Under the pieces are notes generated by a model. That model was given only the letters and a program-made list of their open reading frames with translations, did no database searches and had not been told where the DNA came from. This document shows positions 11,060 to 21,118 of a DNA stretch of 64,000 bases, in pieces. The DNA is taken from positions 24,729,851-24,793,850 of the forward strand of contig CM068320.1 of assembly GCA_034766995.1 (NCBI GenBank), written 5' to 3'. Positions within the stretch are counted from its first letter, which is position 1, and every line of letters begins with the position of its first letter. The translations under genes were made by a program, and so were the position numbers. This DNA is from Acanthacorydalis orientalis. Taxonomy: Eukaryota > Arthropoda > Insecta > Megaloptera > Corydalidae.

Positions 11060-12609
11060 CTAAAATATATATTTTTGTGAAATAAGGGCTGGGGACATAT
11101 GCCAGAATTATTATATAGATGTATGTATATACGCATGGAAAAATTGATAACAGAACAATAAATAACGTATTTATTGAAGGTAAAAATGTAATACATTCTT
11201 TTGGACAACTAATTCAAAATAATGGTAGGCATAACTTCCACTGGTTATTTTTCATACAAGGAAAGAATTATATTTATTTAAACATATTCATTTTAGATAA
11301 ATATATTTAGAAAGCAATATTCCCTGTATATTCTAAAATTTAATAAAAAATTCTCTTTGTAAACATATACGTGCACATTTTCTGAAAAAAAGAATTTCAT
11401 TTAACCGGTATATAAGTAACTGAATGGCAACAAAGAGCATACACAATATTTGTGCGATTAAAAGTGACACTAATTTCATAAAAGAGTATAAAACATGTTT
11501 TAAAATTTATTGCTTGAAGAGGGTGAAAAATATGTTTCAGCGATTTTCCCATTTTCGCATCTGTTCATTTCGTTTAGATTTGTTATTTTTAATGGTTTAT
11601 GTTTTCATTCATTCATAAACTGAATTTATAATTTTGTGGGACTTGTCCAGAGAGACTAATATCTGTGTATAAAATCGATTGATATATTTTAAGTTTTTTT
11701 GTTATTATTTTTTTATTCACATATATTTTTTTAATATATTCAGAGAAAAATAGAAACTATAAAGCTTTTGAAATTAAAAATCCATTTATTAATTTTTATC
11801 GAAGTTACACAACAAATCCATAAATGTCTTTAAATGTAAATAATTTAAAATAATGATAGCATTTTATAATAAAGTGCAAAATGTTACATAATTGTATAAA
11901 ATAACTTTTTTTTTATTATACAACCTGACCCTGATAAACTATTAAGCAGTAAACGTTTGTAGACGATTTTGTATACTTACATTTAGTCTGAATTTTTTAA
12001 TTCTTTAAAAAAGATAAATTAACTTTACACCAATGTAAATATTCATCTCAACTGAAATGTTAAAATGATTATAGAAGTATCTTTTTCTATATATATATTT
12101 ATATAAAATTGTTTATTTCACATCTGTTGCCTCTATTCTTTTCCATTAAACAAAATATATCTAATTTAAAAATGAATATTATTATGTTATCAAACTTAAA
12201 TTTCAAGTTCGAAACTATTAGTTCTTTAAAAGGTTTTATGAAAATAGATTAATAAATAGTGAAATATTATTATAAATATAATTTATAAAATTTAAGATAA
12301 TAAAAATGTTCACTTTCTCTCTTTAGTTATACATATGCAGGTATACACATAAACACTAGAGTACATCAAAAAGTAAAGTGATTGAAAAAACCTCTTTATT
12401 TTAATCAACATAATTTTTTTCATTTCTTATCGTCAAATGATAATTAAAGTATAAAATGTAGTGCTATTTATAGGAAAATGAAGAAATTTTCAACCATTGT
12501 TGTCTCTGTAGATACGTATTTGAAATTTAACTGTGTGAAATTTAATTATAAAATGTTAAAAACTGTTCATAAATTACAATCTGTAAAATGAAGAGAACTA
12601 AAAGCTTAG

Positions 12610-12648
<39 letters not shown>

Positions 12649-12666
12649 CTTCATTAAAAAAAATAC
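11060..12666 (-). other. TyrR intron 1
   Basis: 1607-bp phase-1 intron, GTATTT...TTTTAG. It is AT-rich with one (TA)n tract at 12613-12645, just inside the donor. No other gene or recognisable transposon is seen in it. Confidence 0.85.
12613..12645. repeat. (TA)n near the TyrR exon 1 donor
   Basis: Begins about 20 bp inside intron 1; gives a false in-frame extension of the exon. Confidence 0.95.
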
Positions 12667-12970
12667 CTGATAAATGTAGTGGTATTCCTGGTGGCATAAC
12701 GAAAATCCCGACTAACCAATCAGCAACAGCGAGCGACATGACGAAACAATTGGTAACTGTGCGCAAGCGTCTTGTTGTAATTACAGCTAAGATAACTAAT
12801 GTGTTACCAACAACAGTAATGATAATTACTAAAGTCAGTACACCGATAATACACCATTTTAACCATGCTGGTAAATTTTGAGAGAGGTCTGTCGATTCTT
12901 CTGCTCTTATTACCGATGATGTTGTTAATAGGTGCAGTGAAGTGTTGCCTCCGAATCGTGTGATATTCAT
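12667..12970 (-). CDS. TyrR: Tyramine receptor type 2 (GPCR), first coding exon: N-terminus, TM1, TM2
   Basis: Codes residues 1-101 of a class A amine GPCR that sits in the plasma membrane and, in this family, binds tyramine. The ATG at 12970-12968 opens an extracellular N-terminus with two N-glycosylation sequons (N2, N9). TM1 lies at about 37-62 with the GN motif (N56 = 1.50). The loop RRLRTVTN leads into TM2, [10 protein letters not shown], with D84 = 2.50. The exon ends TCA G and is followed by a GTATTT donor at 12666, phase 1; open reading continues 125 bp into the intron through a (TA)n tract but is not coding. The match to the TyrR/TyrRII (TAR2/TAR3) group is by remembered family motifs. 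The subtype within that group is not settled. N-terminal length is normal for the family. Confidence 0.92.
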
Positions 12971-12972
12971 TT

Positions 12973-12978
12973 TTACAT
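12973..12978 (-). promoter_or_regulatory. Minimal start-stop upstream ORF (ATGTAA)
   Basis: ATG directly followed by TAA, then AA, then the receptor ATG at 12970. A start-stop element two bases from the main start can stall initiating ribosomes. The sequence is plain; the role is inferred. Confidence 0.4.
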
Positions 12979-13002
12979 TTAGTTCAACACGCGACTGATT
13001 TT

Positions 13003-13041
13003 TTATTTTTTATACTTTAAGCTCATGGTTGTCGTGGTCAT
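13003..13041 (-). promoter_or_regulatory. Upstream ORF 1 in the TyrR leader (12 codons plus stop)
   Basis: An ATG two bases inside the putative 5' UTR exon opens a 12-residue frame ([15 protein letters not shown], ending in TAA) that closes 32 bases before the receptor ATG. Upstream ORFs of this kind can lower translation of the main frame. Whether this one is in the mature transcript depends on the acceptor at 13044 being used. Confidence 0.4.
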
Positions 13042-13043
13042 TT

Positions 13044-14126
13044 CTGAAACAAAAAAAAAACTGTATTTATTTTTTTCTAATTTGAAACTATTCAAAAATG
13101 TGCACTGAGAAAAGAGATGTATTTTAATCGTATATCAACGAATGAACCAAATATATTTGCATAAGTTTATGATTTTTTTTATAAACACAGAAGTAAAATA
13201 ATATGGATTAACAAAATTTTGTTCAACAAATCATTTGAAAACATGACAGAAAATATTGAACATTTTATTAAACGAAAAAATATTCATTGATTGGTTAAGT
13301 CACAACGAATAATGTTTCATCATTTGGCGTTAAATGTAGAATTCTGTTACTAAAATCAGTTAGAATAAGTTAGGTTACCTGTTAATTAACTATTCTGGTT
13401 ATAGATGTCAAGATTTAATTTTTTGTTTTAATAAATATAATATTATGATATGAAAAAGATAGGTACATAGAAAATAATGCGACTTAATAAAATAACGCAG
13501 TCAGTTATGTAATCTAATCTAATTCAACAGTTCAAATCTACCAACATTTTAGTGTTTAGAATATTGGAGGAATAAATGAATAGTTAAAAGTTAATTATTT
13601 TGCGAAAATGATTTTTTTCCGAAAACTAACTATTCACTTTTTTTTAAAGATTACTGAACCAATTATTAATATATTGCAGTACTTATTTTTAATCAGAGTA
13701 TATATATAAATATATATTTAAAATAAATTAAAGAACAGTTGTATGATTATTGATTTGAGATAATTACTACAATACATTACATTAAAAACACAACATATTT
13801 TAATTGAATACACTACGAAGGGTGTACAGATATTTTTTGCCCTGATAATTTTTTGAGTTCTGTTTATCATTAATAAAGTTTTATTGTAAATTTTGATGTT
13901 ATTAAGATTGGAGTTAAACATCGGATAAATTTTAATTACAAAAATAAAAAAAATAATAACATTTTAATTTTCGTAACGATTATTTCATATTTTATAAATA
14001 TATAAGATGTTTTTTCGATTAAAAAATGTACTTGTTTTTAAGTCAAAAATGTTATAGATAATATAGATCTGTTAAGACTAATAATATAAGTTTTTGGAAT
14101 ATTAACTTAATTTATTGCTTTTTTTA

Positions 14127-14174
<48 letters not shown>

Positions 14175-14639
14175 TGTATGTATGTTTATAGATTGTAATA
14201 TAAAATTAAAGATTATCAATTTGAGAATCATTTTAAATATTTATTTTATAACAGAAAATATTAATTTTCTAATTGTTTCAATTATTTTTACATTGATATT
14301 ATAGTTTCTTTATAAACATATACCTGAAATTTCACTGAAAATAATTAGTGATTAAATAATAATTTAATTAATTATTTTGAGTTAAGATGCATCCATATTA
14401 AAATTTTAAATTTCTTGAGATAAACCGTCATAATAGAAAGTTAATGTTTAAGCAATTGGAAAAAAAAGGATAAAAATAATGAAGAGACTAGAATTATAAC
14501 ATTGTCAAATAAAAAAAGAAACAAATTTTAATTAGGAAAATTTTACATTAAATATCGTGCTATATAATATTTTTAAGTAGACTATTATTATTAACATTTT
14601 TCGAATAATAGAAACCGACAATAACGATTAAAACTTTCT
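13044..14639. other. No gene seen
   Basis: AT-rich sequence upstream of the first TyrR coding exon, probably a 5' UTR intron. It contains a (TA)n(TG)n tract at 14130-14174. No coding or mobile signal is seen. Confidence 0.6.
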
Positions 14640-14990
14640 ATTTGCGAACCTCTGAAAATTGTCCTGTATTGAATTTTGGTCTTACGATACAGCTATCACA
14701 AGAGTAAATAGGCACTTGAGATTTACAGATCTGTGTCTACGACTTAAGACGACGCGTTTGAAAGCAATTAGGCGTTATTTCTGTAGCTTTATAGTTAGAG
14801 TAAATCCATTTTAAACACACTTTTCTCATTCGCGTTACAATACTTCCTCCCGTTATAGTTATTACATCCAATTGAGAAGCTTAGGTATGTAATTAATGAC
14901 TGGAGAGAAAAGTATCATGGCATGCATTTTGAATAATAGTACGTTTCGTTTTCTATGCACGTACGAAACGTATGATTCAATTTTTAACAT
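14640..14990. other. GC-richer block upstream of TyrR with a 10-bp inverted repeat
   Basis: About 350 bp less AT-rich than its surroundings, 1.6 kb upstream of the receptor's first coding exon. It includes TATAAA-like sequence and an inverted repeat, TACGTTTCGT (14940-14949) and ACGAAACGTA (14963-14972). It might hold a noncoding first exon or promoter of TyrR, but no clear donor links it to 13043. Confidence 0.3.
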
Positions 14991-15846
14991 TTTAATATAA
15001 TATTATAGGAGAATTATATATATATATATATATATATATACATAATTTGGAAAAGTATATTAATAAATTTTAAACTTTAAATAAAAAAGTATTTTAATAA
15101 ATGAATTTGTGTATAATTATTTTTCTGATAAAAAGTGCCTGAGCTCGAATTTTAAGAGACTTTAAAAAATATAATAAAAATTTTCTTTTTATCTAAATAA
15201 AACATACACAAACCTTTATATATATGCGTGTATATATATATATATATATATATATGAACATATACACATATATTCTTGTTCCTGAAAAATATTTTGATAA
15301 ATAGAAATACAGTTTGATAACACATTTAATATATTTTGTGTTTAGTATTTAAATGAAATTTGAGATTTTTCCATTACAGTTATGCATTTAATTAATAATT
15401 TTTAACAAATCTATGTTTATATAAATTATTTTTATTATATTAACTTTATAACAGTTACAACGTAAACATTTGCAAATAATCATTCACTGCAGATTCACAT
15501 ATGTTTTTTTTAATTCATTTATAAAATTTTCTACATTTTGTTTATTAAGTAAACAATACATCCAGACATGTTAAAATTTCACTTCTTATTTTCATGTATA
15601 AAACGCTTAGAAGTCAATAAATTCAAATCATTAAGTTTTTGTTAAAAATGCCTATGGTTTTAGTAAACATTATAAATATATTTTTTACGGTGCTTATGTT
15701 TTTAATGTGTCATTTTTGAGATTTATTAACAAATTACTATCATTTTGACATCTAATAATGTGTTTATACTTTAAAGCTTTTTAAGGAAACAGAGAAGTTG
15801 ATCAAAAGCTGTCTTATCTTCATTGATTTTTTAACTATACTTACAG

Positions 15847-15898
<52 letters not shown>

Positions 15899-16990
15899 GT
15901 AAGTGTGTGTGAAAATCTGTCTGTTGATATATAAAACTAGTTATTTGTACAAATATTACAAGACAAATTATTATTGATTAAAACATACCTTAAGTAAGAA
16001 CGTACAATTTGTTTAATAAATTACTAAATAAAAATTAATTTTCTATATTCCGAACATTTTAATATGTACAACACTATTGTTATGTATCAAAAGTTGACAT
16101 GAAAAATGTTAGTAGTAACTGTTATTAAGGTAAAATATGATTTCGCAAATTAATTGGTTAGAACTATAATGCATGTGTATTCATTAAATGAACCTTGAGA
16201 ACGAATTTAAATTAATTAAATGTTTTAATTGATAAAGAGGTCAAAATAAAAACATGGATAGTGATAATTCATTACATTCCGTGTATGAAACTATGAATGT
16301 TGTTAAAGGTACGAGATTATATGTGGTATTGTAAACGAGATTAAAATTATTATAAGTTCTTAATTGAATAAGATTGTTAATAATTAAATGGGAACACTGG
16401 CGAGTTCTGCTATTGCTATAATAACTTTATTAAATGCAAGTTTAATAAAATTATTTATGCTTATTCTCCTTCAAATTGTAGTTTTTGATAGGATGGTAGA
16501 ATTTTAAGATCTGCTTATTTTGAACGACTATAAATTATTGACGACTGCAGTACTTTATGCTACTTTAATTATTTATATATATATATATATTTATTGTAGT
16601 TCATAAAAAATATTAATATAAAGATATTAATACTATCTGAAATGCTAGAGCCTGAGAGTTTTTTTAAGTATATAAAATGGGTGTGACATATTCGCATCTT
16701 AGGGAAATTATATTTGACAGAAACTTAATACCTAGATGCTACATTTTACATATTAAATCGTGAAAAATATTTTGAATATAAATTATAATATATTAAAATG
16801 TATTAAAAAACTTATATTTTTGTTTATATACAATCATGCATAAATGCGTATATATATATATACATAATCAGATAATAAAGTAACTGTACTTTATAAATAG
16901 ATAAATTTTTAGCTTAAATGAGTAATATTGATTATATGTGATTAATTACACTAAAGAAATATGTGTCAAAAATTATAAATATAAGTTTGA
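14991..16990. other. No supported gene; microsatellites and one weak exon-like block
   Basis: AT-rich DNA with (TA)n tracts at 15017, 15217, 15850 and 16574. At 16255-16309 an ATG opens MDSDNSLHSVYETMNVVK followed by a GTACGA donor-like site, phase 1. At 16388 a 39-codon hydrophobic frame starts MGTLASSAIAIITLL. Neither has a recognised relative. Confidence 0.4.
15850..15914. repeat. (TA)n(TG)n
   Basis: Fifty bases of TA followed by a short TG tail. Confidence 0.9.
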
Positions 16991-16999
16991 TATATTATT

Positions 17000-17590
17000 C
17001 CCCATCACCCGTGAAAATGAAGAATCTCAAGGAGTTCAAAAAGGAATAGGAGCAGAAAATAGAACATATTTCGCGCTCTTGATCGTAATGAAATCTAAAA
17101 ATGTGCATAGGAAGACCAAAATCAAACTATATAAAACCTTCATCCGTACTGTCATATCCTATGGAGGTGAAGCGTGGATTCAGTCAGCCAAGATTGTAGA
17201 AACGTTCGAAAGAAGATTTTGAGAAGGGTATTTGGGTCAGTAAACGATGGAGGTACATGGACAATACACAACTTCGAATTATATAAAGTCTACAAGGAAG
17301 CAAAACTATCTGTCTTTATAAAAATGCTCCGCCTGAGTTGAGCAGTTCACACTGAGAAGGTGCCGGATTCGAGAGTACCAAAAAAGGTCTTGGATGGACA
17401 ACCGGGCGGGAGAAGACCTGTGGACAAACCAAGCTTCAGGTGGATAGACAATGTAGAGAAGGATGTAGTGGCACTGCTGAGAGTATGGAACTGCTAGGAG
17501 TAAGTAACAGGAGAAGAACCGCCAGGGAGAGAGATATCTGGAGGCAGACAATTGAGGAGGCCAAGACTCGATTTGAGCTGTAGCGCCGCC
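17000..17590 (+). pseudogene. 5'-truncated LINE reverse transcriptase, 3' end
   Basis: Homology to the C-terminal part of a non-LTR retrotransposon endonuclease-reverse transcriptase. In order: NRTYFALL, then KLYKTFIRTVISYGGEAW, then after a frameshift near 17215 LRRVFGSVN, then PKKVLDGQPGGRRPV, RWIDNVEKDV, a degenerate RDIWRQTIEEAK and RFEL with stop at 17581-17583. Only the last part of the RT and tail domain remain, the usual result of incomplete target-primed reverse transcription. The clade is not assigned. Confidence 0.8.
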
Positions 17591-17665
17591 GAAGAACAAA
17601 AAGAAGATATTATTTCCCAAAATTGAAAAAAATCTTTCAAATCATATAAAATATAGTATGAATTT

Positions 17666-17742
<77 letters not shown>
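17666..17742. repeat. (CA)n(TA)n(GA)n compound
   Basis: Three-part tract about 80 bp past the LINE end. Confidence 0.95.
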
Positions 17743-17743
<1 letters not shown>

Positions 17744-18466
17744 AATCAGAGTTAGCTTACATAGAATAAAAGCGAAATTTAAAATCAATACATTAAAGAA
17801 GTACTTAAATACGAAATAATGCCTCTAGGTATAATATAATGAAACGTTTGATAAACTGAAAGCAGAAACTAATTTAAATTAAGAACAAAGATGCGTTAAT
17901 GTATAAAATTCAAAATAACATTATAAAAATATTATTAATATGTTGTAAATGGATATATATATATATATTTAGTGGCTTCAAAAGATAATTAAAAGTATAA
18001 ATAATCAAGCTTTTTTATCTAATTGAAAAAAATATTGTTTCTATTTAAGCATAATTAATCATATGAAGGACAAAATACCTAAAAATGTATGTAAGTAATC
18101 TAATACTCATTCTGTAAATAAAAAAATCAATAGAGAATCTGGGGCACACGATATTTGTTTCATGAAACCTCGCATATAATTTTATTTTTGTTTAACTACT
18201 CTCATTGAATGATTTTATAGGCAAAATTATTATTTTAGTCTGCATATTAAAGTTTTCAATGTTAGTTATGTCAAAGTAATATACTATTTTTATTATTATT
18301 TATATTTTTAATTTAATTTATATGAGTGAAAATGAATCCATTGTTTAAAGAATTTGGTAATATTTTTTTGGCATAAAATATACGGATATTATTAAGAAAA
18401 TATTATATTTATATTAGCAATCAAATTATGAAGAAAATAAAGATTCTGTATAAATCGTTTTGGATA

Positions 18467-18497
<31 letters not shown>

Positions 18498-19182
18498 GTG
18501 TGTGTGTGTGTTATAAATAGAGTTCATATGTAATGGAATTCAACATGTTTTGAAATTTTATTTTTACAGTTGAATAATATATTTTCTATATTTCAACAGA
18601 GAAATTTTAAAACGTAAGCTACGAGCTCGCATTTTTCAACAGTGTTTAAACCGATGAACTTATAACTGAACTTAAATTTCTAATCTTCACAAATGAAACA
18701 CAATAAATATAATCTCTTTTTTCTACATTTAAAGGATTACTGATTTATTATGGACGATTATTAACTGTTGACAGATGCACAGAACTATTCTCGTTAGTAC
18801 TAACTAAGCGTATAAAACATGAGCATTGTATGAAACATATCTTCTATATTAGTCAGCGTCAAAAATAATTTCCAGTTCAGAAATCATTGTTTAATACTAA
18901 AATAAAAACTAAATTGGATGCACATAATAATGTTTATAAACATGTTTCGTTATCGATCATAACTTTTCGATAAATTAATTAAATATTCAATTATAAACTG
19001 AAAGTAATTGTCAATACCGAAAAATTTTATATGACCTTATTTTATACAAATTTTTATTTTTTTTTGTGATTGAACACGATTATATTAGAATGGTAATATT
19101 TTATGGAAAATATATTTTTCTATTAAAAAATTAAAAACAAAACTTATGATAGAAGCAAGAAATATCGAGAAATTCAAAAAAT

Positions 19183-19897
19183 TTAAGGGGACCCTGTGGT
19201 CTAGCGGCCTAAAATTTAAGCTATTTAAAAAATTTTTTTTCTATATGAGGGTAATGAATAATGCTTTCAAATTTTTTTACACTTATTTTATTACTAATAA
19301 ACTAAACAAAAATGAAAATAAAGACAAAAAAAAATTTTTTTTTAAATTAGAAAAATGATGCTGAAGTCTCCCTCTAAAAAAATGGAATTGCGTGATGAAT
19401 GATGATTTATCTCTCCCTCTGATCTGAAATAAAACAATTGACGAATTTTTAATTAGTATAAGTATAGCTATCGCAGGAAGTAGAATAAAAAAAAAATTTG
19501 ACAAAATGGCGCGTAGTCAAAAGTACAAGTTTGAAAACGACCAGTATTTTTGAATGTTTTGTTAATAAAAAAAATATAAATATTTTACAGAAACTATTAG
19601 TTTTACTTCCAGCGAGAGCTAGAACTATTCAGAATAACATATTAAAATTTCAGACAAATCGGTCAAGTAGTTTTTTTTTCTGGCCCCCGCAAGACGAAAA
19701 AAAGTAGTTTCGAGATAAACGCGTTTAAAGTTTCAACTGCTCCACTTATTCTTCTACCTACCTGACCTTCTAATGAGCTGTAGATCCTGAAATACTCTGA
19801 ATTTCGTCATCAAATTTTAACAGTATATTTTTAAGATACTATACTTCGAAAAAAAAAATCGATTTTTCGAAAATTCTAGACCACCGGGTCCCCTTAA
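19183..19897. mobile_element. TTAA-flanked TIR element, Kolobok- or piggyBac-like MITE
   Basis: TTAA at both edges, then inverted ends GGGGACCCTGTGGTCTAG and, on the other side, GGGGACCCGGTGGTCTAG (one mismatch). Length between the TTAAs is 707 bp. The G-rich start after TTAA fits Kolobok better than classical piggyBac, but no transposase remains. The right half contains a TTTCGAGATAAACGCGTTTAAA stretch near 19710-19731. The frames at 19146-19707 are low-complexity and not credible proteins. Confidence 0.75.
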
Positions 19898-19987
19898 ACG
19901 ATAAATGTATCATAGGTATCTTTATAAATTATGTGTCAACAACAATAAACTGGTGAAAAATTACAATGACTTTGTCTAAATATATTA

Positions 19988-20863
19988 CAGTGGAGTCGTG
20001 ATATAGTGAACCCTGTATGCAGTGAACTACTCCATAGAGTTAAGTCACATAACCTTACATTGAATACCTTATTTAGTTAACAAGTGAACAAATATTAATT
20101 CGATATAATGAACCATCTTCCACATAATCAGGGAATTTCCTTATTATTCGTTATTTGCTTGGTTATACGATAAATTAATCATTCAAGACAGCATTCAAGT
20201 GTCTTAAGTGATTATATGTTTGTTGCATGTATAAATTAGTCAATTTAATTAATATATTGTTAAGGTTTGGAATTTAAAATGAATATATCATGTCCACTAC
20301 AAAAAGAAAACATTTGCAATTTTGTGAAAAGGCCAACATACTGGAAATGTTAAAAAAAGGAACAGGGATTACATTTTTAACAAAAAAATACAGAGTCACA
20401 AGTCACAATTTGTGCAATAAGATATAGGAAACAACGAATTTTAAAAAGAGTTGACCGCAACTTTATCGGACTAGGTAAAATGAGTTTCCACAAGGAATGC
20501 GCTGAGATCAATTAATAATGTTTTGTAGCGGGTTGAAGAGAGTGAGAATAAAATTGATTATTGTGTAACACACCATTATTATGTAACACAACAGCGTGGT
20601 GTGTTACATAATTTAAGGAATAAATTAGTACAACAAGGAGTAAATATAAAAACACAACAACTGAAAACAAATTCATTTCTACAAAAATCTAAGTAAACAA
20701 AAAAGTTATTCTATTTATATTATCTTTTGTAAAGTTTACATTCAATTACTTCAATATACTTTTAAAAACAATCATATGATTTCAGCAAGTAGCATTTAAG
20801 GCACAACCTCGCTACAGTGAATGGACTGTTTATTAATTGATTCACTAAATCGCGACTCTACTT
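19988..20863 (+). mobile_element. pogo/Tigger-like transposon, internally deleted
   Basis: Inverted ends CAGTGGAGTCGTGATATAG at the left and the complement of AGTAGAGTCGCGATTTAG at the right, with TA target duplications (19986-19987, 20864-20865), as in pogo/Tigger. 876 bp long. The plus strand encodes the DNA-binding N-terminus of a CENP-B-type transposase; the DDE core is missing. Confidence 0.85.
20290..20427 (+). pseudogene. pogo transposase N-terminal (CENP-B/psq HTH) fragment
   Basis: A 45-codon frame, MSTTKRKHLQFCEKANILEM, then LKKGTGITFLTKKYRV. It has the spacing of the CENP-B N-terminal helix-turn-helix (Kxx...EKxxIL...G...LxKxYxV). It stops at 20425-20427; related sequence continues in another frame (ICAIRYRKQRILKRVD). 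It is a relic, but it would bind DNA if translated. Confidence 0.7.
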
Positions 20864-21118
20864 TATCACAATTAATAAAAAGAAGAAATCAATTGAAAAA
20901 ATAAAATTCGCTGACGAATATTATTAATTGAAATATTAATCTTTAAAATTCCTGCTATGTTTAAAAATAAAGTCATAAAACTATGCGTTTTTTTTTTTTG
21001 AGAATATATTTTTTTATTTGTGCTGTTTTTGGAAAGTCTTATGTACAAGGGTCCAATAAAAGAAATGTTTTTGTATTTTAAAAAGACGTATACGAAAAAA
21101 ATCTTACGATATTTTTAA

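Larger units (their letters stand above)
12971..13043 (-). promoter_or_regulatory. 5' UTR part of the first TyrR coding exon, with splice acceptor
   Basis: Reading the minus strand, a pyrimidine-rich TTTTGTTTCAG ends at 13044, then 73 bp lead to the receptor start codon. This looks like a genuine 3' splice site, so at least one noncoding exon should lie further right. The leader contains two upstream ORFs, given as separate entries. The upstream exon itself was not identified. Confidence 0.6.

Noticed and set aside
12542..12666. In-frame extension of the first TyrR exon through (TA)n
   Set aside because: It lies beyond a good donor, and the next exon continues the receptor motif exactly from that donor.
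9819..16350. Shared 19-mer TTGTAAACGA(A/G)ATTAAAAT after both exon-like blocks
   Set aside because: In DNA this AT-rich such a match is expected by chance between two 64-kb sequences.
16388..16507. 39-codon hydrophobic frame starting MGTLASSAIAIITLL
   Set aside because: Short, no family, no splice or promoter evidence; AT-rich DNA often gives hydrophobic frames.
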